Shown here: in pieces, positions 46,165-54,072 of the stretch
Numbering within the stretch: the first letter of the stretch is position 1
Layout: each line of letters starts with the position of its first letter
NCBI GenBank assembly: GCA_002704825.1
Contig: PAIY01000001.1
Coordinates: 21,086 to 85,085, forward strand
Length of the DNA stretch: 64,000 nucleotides
Source: Phycisphaeraceae bacterium
Lineage (GTDB): Bacteria > Planctomycetota > Phycisphaerae > Phycisphaerales > Phycisphaeraceae
Direction: 5' to 3'
The notes under the pieces: generated by a model
Told to the model about the DNA's origin: nothing
The model's input: the letters and a program-made list of their open reading frames with translations, nothing else
The model's database searches: none
Translations under genes and position numbers: made by a program

Positions 46165-46249
46165 GTGTGTCGCAGCGGGGTAACGGTCGGTTAACTTGAA
46201 TCTCAATACGTTCACTCATATCCCATTTGCGCTTCGCTCAATCCCGCGT
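46165..46249. repeat. Repeat ending TTCGCTCAATCCCGCGT, copy 1
   Basis: The segment starts TGTGTGTCGCAGCGGGGTAA and ends TTCGCTCAATCCCGCGT (46233-46249). The same two words in the same order and similar distance occur at 62036-62126. AGCGGG and CCCGC at the ends are inverted. With the neighbouring inverted repeat it fills the 45918-46316 gap. Confidence 0.7.
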
Positions 46250-46316
46250 GGACATCACACGACACACCTGAAACAAAAACACACATCGCCCTGCGACCTC
46301 TGGTACACTTCGCAAC

Positions 46317-48188
46317 ATGAACACCGGGCCAACTTCCCGCAAAACTTTACCGCTTTGGCGACAACTCAACTTCTCGCTGATGTGGACGTCGACCGCTGCC
46401 AGCGGCTTTGGCGATCGCATGATCATGCTCGGCAGTCTCACGCTGCTGGGCGGTTTGGCTGCCAATGCCGATGCGACCGCGATCAATGCTGCGACCCAGT
46501 TCTGGTTCTTCCTGCCCTACCTGTTTTTCTCCATCGTCGGGGGCTGGCTCTCGGACCGACTCCCGCGCAAATGGGTGTTACTCGGCTGTGATGAGTCGCG
46601 GGGCCTGATCATGCTTTACTGTGCATGGTTGCTCGCCTCGGCAACGGGTAGTGCACACTTGCCTGATGATCAACACTGGAAGATTTACGCATCGCTCTTT
46701 GCCATCGGCAGCTTTGCAGCCATCTTCAACCCCGCGCGCAATGCCATCATCCCGCAGATCATCCCACGCTCTCAACTCCAGGCAGGCAACGCGATCATCC
46801 TCGTCATTGCCATCATCGCCGCCCAGGTCGGACTTGTCGTCGGGGGCAAAATCATCGACCCGGAAATGGCGAGCACCATCCGCACCGGCCTGATCATCGG
46901 CTCGCTGTTCTACCTGATCTCCGGCTGGTTCTTTGCATTCCTCAAACCCGTCAAACACCACACGCACACCAATCAACCCACCCCCAAACCCAAAGCTAAG
47001 GCGTTTGGTTATTCACTCAAATACTGCCTCCAACACAAACGTATTGCTTCACTGATTGTCATGAACATGCTCGTCTGGGCGGTGGCCTCCGTGGTGACCA
47101 GCAGCATTCTGGGGGTCTCCAAAATCCACTTCGATTTGCAGGACAAAGCGCTCATGGAGCATTACACCATGGTCACTGCGACCTTGGGTGTAGGCATGCT
47201 CGTGGGCGCTGGTGTGATCGCATGGGTCCGAACCCGACGCGAAGCAGGCTTGATCATGTTCACGGCATTCCTGTTTGTCGGTGTGTTCCTGTTGACGATG
47301 GCATTGGTGCCGGTGATGTGGGTGATGTACCTCTCGGCGTTCTGCATCGGACTGTTCGGCAACATGATCATCATCAGCGTGATGACGCTGCTTCAAACCA
47401 GTGCTGCCAACTTCATTCGCGGTCGGGTCATGGGTCTGAACTCCATGGCCAACACCACCTGCAGCGTGCTGACACATCTGTGTATCTGGCGATTGCCTAA
47501 TGCCGATGTGAACATTCGCTATGTGATGCTCATCCTCGGGCCGGTGTTATTGCTGCTGGGCTTGTCACAGTTGATCCGTTATGCACGCAGCGGTCCGATG
47601 CTCAACCCGATTGCCAATGCCTGTTGGCGGATTGAACGGTTGTATTGCTTTGTCTGGCATCGCCTGGAAGTCCGTGGGCAACACCATGTCCCACACACCG
47701 GCGCGGTGATCCTTGCAGCCAACCACACGACGGGGCTTGATCCGTTTGTGATGCAGGCACGGGTGACGCGGATGGTCCGTTGGTTGATGATGAAAAACTA
47801 CCAATACAAAGCCATGGACCCGTTGTGGAAAGCGATCAACCCCATTGCCATCGGCGAAGACGAATCGCGGTTGGCCCAGGTGCGCATGCTGGTGAAGATT
47901 CTCAAGGATGGCGATATCGTCGGTTTATTCCCCGAAGGCGCGCTGCAGCGCGAGGTCCGTGAACTCAAGGAATTTGAGTCGGGGATCACGTGGATCGCCA
48001 GGAAGTCCGGCGCGGTGATCGTGCCGGTGTGGATCGAGGGGACACCGTTGAAGCATCACATGCTCTGGCATTTCCTGTGCCCCAGTAAAACCACCGTCAC
48101 CTTCGGCGAGCCTATGGTGGTGGACAAAACCGCAGACGAAGCTGAGGCATTAGCCGAACTCCGCGAACGCATGCTGGCGTTAAAGTGA
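46317..48188 (+). CDS. MFS transporter fused to a PlsC acyltransferase
   Basis: A 623-residue fusion. Residues 1-420 are a Major Facilitator transporter with about 12 membrane segments (GGWLSDRLPRKWVLLGCDES matches the loop 2-3 motif; AIFNPARNAIIPQIIPRSQL resembles LplT). Residues 440-623 are a PlsC-type 1-acylglycerol-phosphate acyltransferase with NHTTGLD (H470, D475) and FPEGALQREVRELKEFESGI. This recalls the LplT-Aas lysophospholipid flipping and reacylation system, here without the acyl-ACP synthetase domain of Aas. It likely imports lysophospholipid and reacylates it in the inner membrane. No ribosome site is clear before ATG 46317. Confidence 0.88.
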   Translation: MNTGPTSRKTLPLWRQLNFSLMWTSTAASGFGDRMIMLGSLTLLGGLAANADATAINAATQFWFFLPYLFFSIVGGWLSDRLPRKWVLLGCDESRGLIMLYCAWLLASATGSAHLPDDQHWKIYASLFAIGSFAAIFNPARNAIIPQIIPRSQLQAGNAIILVIAIIAAQVGLVVGGKIIDPEMASTIRTGLIIGSLFYLISGWFFAFLKPVKHHTHTNQPTPKPKAKAFGYSLKYCLQHKRIASLIVMNMLVWAVASVVTSSILGVSKIHFDLQDKALMEHYTMVTATLGVGMLVGAGVIAWVRTRREAGLIMFTAFLFVGVFLLTMALVPVMWVMYLSAFCIGLFGNMIIISVMTLLQTSAANFIRGRVMGLNSMANTTCSVLTHLCIWRLPNADVNIRYVMLILGPVLLLLGLSQLIRYARSGPMLNPIANACWRIERLYCFVWHRLEVRGQHHVPHTGAVILAANHTTGLDPFVMQARVTRMVRWLMMKNYQYKAMDPLWKAINPIAIGEDESRLAQVRMLVKILKDGDIVGLFPEGALQREVRELKEFESGITWIARKSGAVIVPVWIEGTPLKHHMLWHFLCPSKTTVTFGEPMVVDKTADEAEALAELRERMLALK

Positions 48189-48211
48189 TTGGTTAAAGTG
48201 CGATTTGTTTT

Positions 48212-48374
48212 TTAACCACGACACGAAGGTCACGAAGAAAAACAAATCCATCAAAGCTCGCCTCAATAACTCATATTTATTTCTGATTCACTTAATCACC
48301 CTCATTTACGGTCGATTTGTAATTACGTTTTCACAATGTCTTTAACTTCGTGTCCTTCGTGCTCTTCGTGTCTT
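48212..48374. repeat. ACGAAG inverted-repeat element, copy 2, interrupted
   Basis: The left arm TTAACCACGACACGAAGGTC begins at 48212. The right arm runs TTCGTGTCCTTCGTGCTCTT and stops at GTGTCTT (48374), short of the expected CGTGGTT end. That end, CTTCGTGGTTGAATAAAA, is found at 49563-49580 after the IS110 element. Confidence 0.8.
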
Positions 48375-48416
48375 GTAAGTTGTCATTTAAGCGAATGGTT
48401 GTTGGAATAAAAAAAT

Positions 48417-48580
48417 GAGGAGCCTGTGTGGGGCTCCTCCTGGATGTGGGGTTCGATTCGTGCTTGGATCGCGTTTGCGGATCGTCACGAAGCAGTGAAC
48501 ACACACCCAGTTTTGGATCGTCCCGAACAGCCGCCTGAATCAGTATGACGCTGGGTTCGCTTAGGCAAGAATGGGAGTCA
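48417..48580 (+). ncRNA. Candidate bridge RNA of the IS110 element
   Basis: IS110-group elements encode a bridge RNA of roughly 170-180 bases in the non-coding end before the recombinase. Here the 5' non-coding end has a clear opening stem GAGGAGCC (48417-48424) / GGCTCCTC (48432-48439), as expected for the 5' stem-loop. The following 140 bases contain repeated GGATCG words and hairpin-forming stretches that could give target and donor loops. Loop assignment was not possible by eye. Confidence 0.55.
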
Positions 48581-48585
48581 CCAAC

Positions 48586-49533
48586 ATGACACAACCAGTT
48601 TACCTTGGAATCGACATCAGCAAAAGAACTTTGGATATTGCCACCGTCGATCGTTACATCGGCCAGGTCGACAACGATGACGCCGGTTACGAGCAACTGC
48701 TCAAACAACTCGCATCGCTGGGCCAATTGCACATCGGAATCGAAGCCAGCGGCGGGTACGAACGCCCGTTACTCAAATACCTGTTGACAGCGGGTTTTCA
48801 TGTCTATCGACTCGAACCTGCCCGGGTGCGTCACTTTGCCAAAAGCATCAACTGGCATGCCAAGACCGACAAGATCGACGCGCAGCTTATTGCGCGTTTT
48901 GTTCAAACCACCGGCCCCAGGCCGACCTCCAAGCCGGACAAAAACGCTGAAAAACTGCGGGTTTTGCGTGATCGACGCAAACAGATTGTCGAAGATCGCG
49001 TCCGTGAACAAAACCGTTTGGAAAGTTGTGACGACGCATCGATCAGGCGGATGATCAATCAAAGCATCGCTCGATTGCAGAAGTTCGAATCGCAACTGGA
49101 TGCTCAACTGACACGGTGTTTAAACAAGTCACCCAAGCTCAAAGCCAAGGCCGCTGTGCTCACCCAGGTCATTGGGGTTGCCGATCAAACCGCCGCCACA
49201 CTGCTGGCTCACCTGCCGGAGTTGGGCACGGTCAACCGCCAACAGATTGCTTCACTGGCCGGCCTGGCACCGTATGCTCATGACTCAGGTCGGTATCAGG
49301 GCAAACGGCGGATTCGCGGCGGACGTGCTGCCGTGCGCACGGCGTTGTACATGGCCTGCCTCTGTGCCGTCCAGCACGACGCAGTGATGCGGACTTTTTA
49401 TCAACGCTTGATCGCTGCGGGCAAGCTTCGCAAGGTCGCCTTGACTGCCTGTGCCCGGAAGTTGTTGGTGCACTTGAATACGCTTTGTGCTCAGGCCCAA
49501 GCCCTTCCGGGGAAAAAAGCCGCCGGCGCTTGA
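48586..49533 (+). CDS. IS110-family transposase (DEDD recombinase)
   Basis: A 315-residue recombinase. The RuvC-like N-terminal part has YLGIDISKRTLDIA (D10), IEASGGYERPLL and KTDKIDAQLIARF, together the DEDD acidic set. A coiled middle section follows. The C-terminal transposase-20 domain has IGVADQTAATLLAHLPELG, ASLAGLAPYAHDSGRYQGKR with the candidate catalytic serine, and GGRAAVRTALYMACL. GGGAG lies 8 bases before ATG 48586; ATG 48571 is an alternative. Everything needed for activity looks intact. These enzymes use a bridge RNA to choose donor and target sites. Confidence 0.92.
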   Translation: MTQPVYLGIDISKRTLDIATVDRYIGQVDNDDAGYEQLLKQLASLGQLHIGIEASGGYERPLLKYLLTAGFHVYRLEPARVRHFAKSINWHAKTDKIDAQLIARFVQTTGPRPTSKPDKNAEKLRVLRDRRKQIVEDRVREQNRLESCDDASIRRMINQSIARLQKFESQLDAQLTRCLNKSPKLKAKAAVLTQVIGVADQTAATLLAHLPELGTVNRQQIASLAGLAPYAHDSGRYQGKRRIRGGRAAVRTALYMACLCAVQHDAVMRTFYQRLIAAGKLRKVALTACARKLLVHLNTLCAQAQALPGKKAAGA

Positions 49534-49696
49534 GGTAAAGCCCTTGACAAACAACACAGCCGCTTCGTGGTTGAATAAAATCGTTCGCAAGGTTATGCAT
49601 ATCATGTTAAGTATCAGACGCTGTTTGCCACTGAGCGATATCAGGTGAGTCCTACCCCTTGCCAATATCGCCAATCCCTTTTAATCTGTTCCGTCT

Positions 49697-51706
49697 ATGG
49701 CGATTTTAAGTGTTGCAAATCTGCGGTTTGGCTATGGCGATCACATCGTTCTCGATGGTGCCAATATGACCTTGGAACAGGGCGAGCACGTTGGCATGGT
49801 CGGACGCAACGGCCAAGGCAAGAGCACGCTCATGAAACTCATTGCCGGCCTCAATAACATGAAGCCCGATGAAGGTCAGATTCAACTGGCTCGCGGCAGC
49901 ACTGTCGGGTATCTCCATCAGGACCCCAAGCTCAATCTGGAACACACGCTGCGTGAAGAAGCTCAGGGCGTCTTTGCGGAGTTGGAAAAGCTTCACGCTG
50001 AACTGGATGAAATCTCCCACGCCATGGCAGAGTCCGAAGGCGAGGAACTCGAGAAGCTGCTCAAACGCTACGAGCATGTTGAACACCAGATGCAGGCGGC
50101 AGGCGGCTATGCGGTCGATCACCAGATCGAACAGGCGCTGCACGGCCTTGGTCTGGGTGACGAAACCTTCAACGTCAAAGTCAAAGATCTCTCCGGCGGA
50201 CAGCGTGGTCGTTTGGCGTTGGCCAAGTTGCTGTTATCCAAACCTGATCTGCTATTGCTCGACGAACCGACCAACCACCTGGACATCGCAGGGCGTATCT
50301 GGCTTGAAGAATATCTCTCGAGTTATCCCGGGGCGGTGGTGCTCATCAGCCATGACCGTTGGCTGCTTGATCGCGTGGTCAGCAAAATTTATGAAGTCGA
50401 AATCGGCCGCGTGTTTGAGTACCCCGGTAACTACCAGAAATTCACCGAACTGCGTGCTGAGCGTCGCATGGTGGCTCAGCGTGCATATGAAAAACAGCAG
50501 GACAAAATCCGCCAGGAGAAAAACTTCATCGACCGCTACAAAGCAGGTCAACGCGCCAAGCAGGCACGCGGTCGGGAAAACCGTCTCCAACGCTTCATCA
50601 GCAATGAACTCACCGAGCGTCCCATCGAGCTTGATGTGATGAACCTGCAACTGCCTGCACCGCCACGCTCCGGGGACCAGGTGCTCAGTGTCGAAGGTTT
50701 ATCCAAGAGCTATGACGATGGCAAGAAGAAACTCTTTGATCACCTCAACGTCATCATCCGTCGCGGTGATCGCATCGGCATCATCGGTCCCAACGGTGCG
50801 GGCAAATCCACACTTGTCCGCTGCATGCTTGGTGAACAGGAAGCCAGCAGTGGTCACGCCAAACTCGGTTCGCAGGTTCTCGTCGGCCACTTCAAGCAGG
50901 TGCACGATGACATGCGTGCGGATCAAACAATCGTCGAATATTTGACGCGTCGCATGCCCAATGAGAATGGCCAACTGGCGCGCGAGATGGCAGGCGCGTT
51001 CATGTTCTCCGGTGATGATCAGGATAAAACCCTGGGCTCACTCTCCGGCGGTGAACGTAGCCGCGTGGCGTTGGCTGCCATGATCGCAGGGACGCATAAC
51101 CTGCTGGTCCTTGACGAACCGACCAACCACCTGGATGTGCTCTCCGCTGAACGTCTGGAAGAAGCCGCCCGACTCTTCACCGCTGAACCTTCGGGTTGGG
51201 GAGATCAGGCACGCGGGGGGGGCACGCTGATTCTCATCAGCCATGACCGTTGGCTGCTTGATGCGCTGGTCAACCAGTTGCTGATTTTGGATGGCAAAGG
51301 TGGCGTCAAGCACTTCTGGGGCAACTACACCGAATACCTCGAAGCCCAGAGTGAGAAAGCCAAACAGCAGGCTGCACGTAAAGCCGAGGAAGACGCCCGA
51401 CAAGCTGCCGCCCAAGCCAAGGCAAAGGAAGCTGCCAAGGCCCAGGAGAAAAAGCAGGCACAAAAGTCCAAGGGTAAGGACAAGAACAAGTCCACCAATC
51501 GCGGCGCCGTCTCCAAGATGAGTCAGGAGAAACTCGAAAATCGCATCATGCAGATTGAAGAAGAGATCGCTGACCTCGATGCCAAACTCGCTGATCCCGA
51601 CACCTACAAGGATCACAAACTCTTCTCCGAACTCCAGGACAAGCACGAAGCGTTGACCAAGGAACTTGGACCATTGGAAGAAGAGTGGGCCGAACGCGGC
51701 GCGTAA
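49697..51706 (+). CDS. ABC-F ATPase, Uup-like
   Basis: A 669-residue protein with two ABC ATPase domains and no membrane segment. Domain 1 has GRNGQGKSTLMK, signature LSGGQRGRLALAKLLL and LLLLDEPTNHLDI. Domain 2 has GPNGAGKSTLVR, LSGGERSRVALAAMI and LLVLDEPTNHLDV. The linker (about 240-300) is charged and helical, the part that reaches the tRNA in ribosome-bound ABC-F proteins. Residues 550-669 form a long coiled coil after a Lys/Ala-rich stretch, as in Uup. Such proteins resolve stalled or misfolded ribosome states. A terminator follows. Confidence 0.93.
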   Translation: MAILSVANLRFGYGDHIVLDGANMTLEQGEHVGMVGRNGQGKSTLMKLIAGLNNMKPDEGQIQLARGSTVGYLHQDPKLNLEHTLREEAQGVFAELEKLHAELDEISHAMAESEGEELEKLLKRYEHVEHQMQAAGGYAVDHQIEQALHGLGLGDETFNVKVKDLSGGQRGRLALAKLLLSKPDLLLLDEPTNHLDIAGRIWLEEYLSSYPGAVVLISHDRWLLDRVVSKIYEVEIGRVFEYPGNYQKFTELRAERRMVAQRAYEKQQDKIRQEKNFIDRYKAGQRAKQARGRENRLQRFISNELTERPIELDVMNLQLPAPPRSGDQVLSVEGLSKSYDDGKKKLFDHLNVIIRRGDRIGIIGPNGAGKSTLVRCMLGEQEASSGHAKLGSQVLVGHFKQVHDDMRADQTIVEYLTRRMPNENGQLAREMAGAFMFSGDDQDKTLGSLSGGERSRVALAAMIAGTHNLLVLDEPTNHLDVLSAERLEEAARLFTAEPSGWGDQARGGGTLILISHDRWLLDALVNQLLILDGKGGVKHFWGNYTEYLEAQSEKAKQQAARKAEEDARQAAAQAKAKEAAKAQEKKQAQKSKGKDKNKSTNRGAVSKMSQEKLENRIMQIEEEIADLDAKLADPDTYKDHKLFSELQDKHEALTKELGPLEEEWAERGA

Positions 51707-51738
51707 CGGGTGTTTGATCTATCCCCTTCATACCATGA

Positions 51739-51764
51739 ATCAGATCAATCTCTGATCGCTTTTT
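51739..51764 (+). terminator. Terminator of the ABC-F gene
   Basis: The stem ATCAGA (51739-51744) / TCTGAT (51751-51756) is followed by CGCTTTTTC, about 30 bases after the stop. Short stem, so moderate strength. Confidence 0.6.
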
Positions 51765-51947
51765 CGTGGCTGTAAAGACCAATAACATATCCTTCTTGCC
51801 AAGAAAGATTCCCGACCGCTTTTCTATCGGAACTCCATTGCGATCACTGGCAAATCTTCACTTTCTGTGTCGATATTCATGACACGGGGGCTGTTATTGC
51901 ATTGACTTGATGCACCATGTGCATCACTTGCCCAAGGAGAGTCTGAA

Positions 51948-53180
51948 TTGAATCAGCAAGCAGGCAAACTGGCTTATCTCGAAGGGTTGCGTGGCATCGC
52001 AGCATTTGTGGTTGTACTGACACATCTGCATTTGATGTTTTTCATCGTGCCGATTGATCGACTTAACAGTTGGTTTGGCCCGACATTCAAGCCGTTTGTC
52101 GAAGCGTTTTACGATGGGAACTTCGCGGTGTGGTTGTTCTGGGTGATGTCCGCGTTTGTGCTCTCGCTTCGGTATCACGCGACGAATGATGTTGCCAAGG
52201 CCAACGGTATGTTGACGGATGCTTCGATTCGTCGTTACCCGCGGTTGCTTTTGCCGGTGTTGGTGTCGGTTCTCTTTGCCTATGCGTTGCATGCAGGCGG
52301 ACTGATGAGCAATATGCAGTTGGCCAATGAACTGGGGCCAGAGTATGCCGACTGGTTGGGGCATCATTATCAATTTGAAGCTGGCTTTCTGATGGCGATC
52401 AAGACCGCCGTTTGGCAGTGTTTCTTTAACTACAATCCCGACGCCAGCTATAACCGTGTGCTCTGGACGATGGAAGTGGAACTGATGGGTTCGTTCTTCC
52501 TCTTTGCTTACCTGAGCGTCATCGGCAAGCACAAAGCCCGTTGGCTCATCTACGCGATCACAGCTTTGGTGCTTTTCCGGTTGTACATGTTCTGGGTCAA
52601 CGCCTTTGTCCTGGGGACGATGCTCTGTGATATGTATGTCAATGCTGATGTGGTCCGCCAACGTGTGCCGCAGGTGATGCAGAAGTTGTCGCGATTACTG
52701 ACGCACACCAAACCTGGTGCGCTGCTGACCATGACCGGCTTTGTCTATCTGATCGGACTTCCCAATATCAACGGCATGTTGCATCTTGTTCTCGCGACGG
52801 CGTTGACCGGATACCTGATTCTCTCGCCGGTGACGCAGCGATTTTTCGCTCGACCCTATGCGGTCTTTCTGGGCAAGATTTCATTTGGGTTGTATCTGAT
52901 CCACACGCCGTTTCTCTGTGCGGCTGCGTACCCGACATATATGCTGATGCTCAAGATGATGTCACCCTCGGCAGCGGCGCTCGTCACCGCGACGATCCTG
53001 GCAGCGTGTTCACTGGTATTGGGTTGGGGCCTGTGGTTTGTGGCTGATAAACCCGCTGTCGCTGTTTCGCGTGGCTTTGCCAGTTTCTTTAATCAATGGA
53101 TACCCAACCGATTCAACACGACTCAAACCACTGAGCCGAATATGCACCTTGAACCTGCACCCACACGCAAGGCTGCTTGA
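51948..53180 (+). CDS. Membrane acyltransferase, family 3
   Basis: A 410-residue membrane protein with about ten hydrophobic segments. The start AYLEGLRGIAAFVVVLTHLH is the hallmark of OafA/NodX acyltransferases, with the invariant His20-class residue in THLH. RRYPRLLLPVL follows and FLGKISFGLYLIHTPFL lies near the end. The family moves acetyl or other acyl groups onto surface sugars or lipids. AAGGAG stands 8 bases ahead of a TTG start (51948-51950), so this TTG is used. It forms a single-gene unit ended by a strong terminator. Substrate is unknown. Confidence 0.9.
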   Translation: MNQQAGKLAYLEGLRGIAAFVVVLTHLHLMFFIVPIDRLNSWFGPTFKPFVEAFYDGNFAVWLFWVMSAFVLSLRYHATNDVAKANGMLTDASIRRYPRLLLPVLVSVLFAYALHAGGLMSNMQLANELGPEYADWLGHHYQFEAGFLMAIKTAVWQCFFNYNPDASYNRVLWTMEVELMGSFFLFAYLSVIGKHKARWLIYAITALVLFRLYMFWVNAFVLGTMLCDMYVNADVVRQRVPQVMQKLSRLLTHTKPGALLTMTGFVYLIGLPNINGMLHLVLATALTGYLILSPVTQRFFARPYAVFLGKISFGLYLIHTPFLCAAAYPTYMLMLKMMSPSAAALVTATILAACSLVLGWGLWFVADKPAVAVSRGFASFFNQWIPNRFNTTQTTEPNMHLEPAPTRKAA

Positions 53181-53221
53181 TTCCCAAACACTTTAATCGC
53201 AACAGAAGTAAGACAAATAAA

Positions 53222-53258
53222 AAAGTCCGACCTGAAATAACACAGGCCGGACTTTTTT
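53222..53258. terminator. Bidirectional terminator
   Basis: The stem AAAGTCCGACCTG (53222-53234) / CAGGCCGGACTTT (53243-53255), with one mismatch, has A-rich and T-rich flanks. It separates the acyltransferase gene from the convergent Cys-rich protein gene. Confidence 0.85.
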
Positions 53259-53323
53259 TATGCTTCATTCACCATGAGATGACGGTGTTGATCACCGTTG
53301 ATGCATGGTGAGATACAAGCGGG

Positions 53324-53539
53324 TTAATCGCACTTGGTGCAAGCCTTGCAATCCTTGACGGTATCGCAATCGTCACACTTGGTGCATTTCTTGGCTTTGT
53401 CACAGGTCTTGCCACAGTTCTGACCCGTGGTCAATTCAGTGGTCTGCTGTGTGGCTTCGACGGACTGTGAGGCCGTGGTCAAAGAAGTCAGGCCAAAGCC
53501 AAGTGCTGCAACGATCATTAAACCAGCGATGATACGCAT
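53324..53539 (-). CDS. Small Cys-rich exported protein
   Basis: A 71-residue protein with a signal peptide (MRIIAGLMIVAALGFGLTSL then TTASQ). The mature part ends in a cluster of eight Cys within about 30 residues, in the pattern C..(3)C..(5)C..(2)C..(2)C..(5)C..(2)C..(2)C, mixed with Lys and Asp. This resembles metallothionein-like or zinc-ribbon spacing. It could bind metal ions or form disulfides outside the cytoplasm. AAAGGAAA precedes ATG 53537-53539. It lies 101 bases after a second exported protein on the same strand that also carries a CMMC motif. Confidence 0.75.
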   Translation of the reverse strand: MRIIAGLMIVAALGFGLTSLTTASQSVEATQQTTELTTGQNCGKTCDKAKKCTKCDDCDTVKDCKACTKCD

Positions 53540-53640
53540 GTTTGATTTCCTTTATGAAAAAATTTGAGATATCGCGCTCTCGCTCAGAGAGTCGCATGAA
53601 TGAAATACTGAATATGAAGTTTGTTTGTCGTGAAGAAGGA

Positions 53641-54018
53641 TCACGCTTCTGGTGGCGGGGACGTGATCGACAGATCACGGGATTGAAGATGTAAATTAAT
53701 CATCAGACCCTGACCGCGAGGGGATAAGACCAGCTTGGGAAAGTCCATCAAACTGGTTTGCATCTCAAAGGAATACTCGCCACAACTATCCGATTGGCTT
53801 TGTGAATCTGCCGGTGTGTCTGGTGAATTGTCCTGTTGCTGCGGCTTGGGCAGATCAGGGACATGCGAACACATCATGCATGAACTGGCTACCTGTTGGG
53901 AAGAAGAGGGCGTCTTGGCTTCACTCACGCATGCCAAAAGAACACCGGCTGTGGGCATGATTGTCACCATGCACAGCAGTAGTCCCATCCAAACAATTTG
54001 TAGGCCATTGAGTCTCAT
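53641..54018 (-). CDS. Exported protein of unknown function with CMMC motif
   Basis: A 125-residue protein. It begins with a hydrophobic signal segment (IVWMGLLLCMVTIMPTAGVL), and LLAC near residue 30 could also be a lipobox-like cleavage site. The mature part has SSCMMCSHVPDLPKPQQQDN, then a low-complexity polar linker (DTPADSQSQSDSC), then a beta-like end. I do not recognise a family. Pairing with the Cys-rich protein downstream suggests a shared role in metal or redox handling at the envelope, inferred only from Cys motifs and position. Confidence 0.6.
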   Translation of the reverse strand: MRLNGLQIVWMGLLLCMVTIMPTAGVLLACVSEAKTPSSSQQVASSCMMCSHVPDLPKPQQQDNSPDTPADSQSQSDSCGEYSFEMQTSLMDFPKLVLSPRGQGLMINLHLQSRDLSITSPPPEA

Positions 54019-54072
54019 GAGGTTGTCAGTGATTATACATGCAAACCCGGTGGGAGTTGCAACCTGAAAACA

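Larger units (their letters stand above)
48375..49565 (+). mobile_element. IS110-family insertion sequence
   Basis: The proposed boundaries are the two CTT triplets at 48372-48374 and 49563-49565. Removing 48375-49565 restores an unbroken ACGAAG-type arm. The length of about 1.19 kb, the lack of terminal inverted repeats and the long 5' non-coding end suit the IS110 group. Exact ends are inferred. Confidence 0.75.

Noticed and set aside
48441..48475. TTCGATTC-like segment as a tRNA T-loop
   Set aside because: No acceptor stem, anticodon arm or D-arm can be built around it, and it lies in the non-coding end of the IS110 element.
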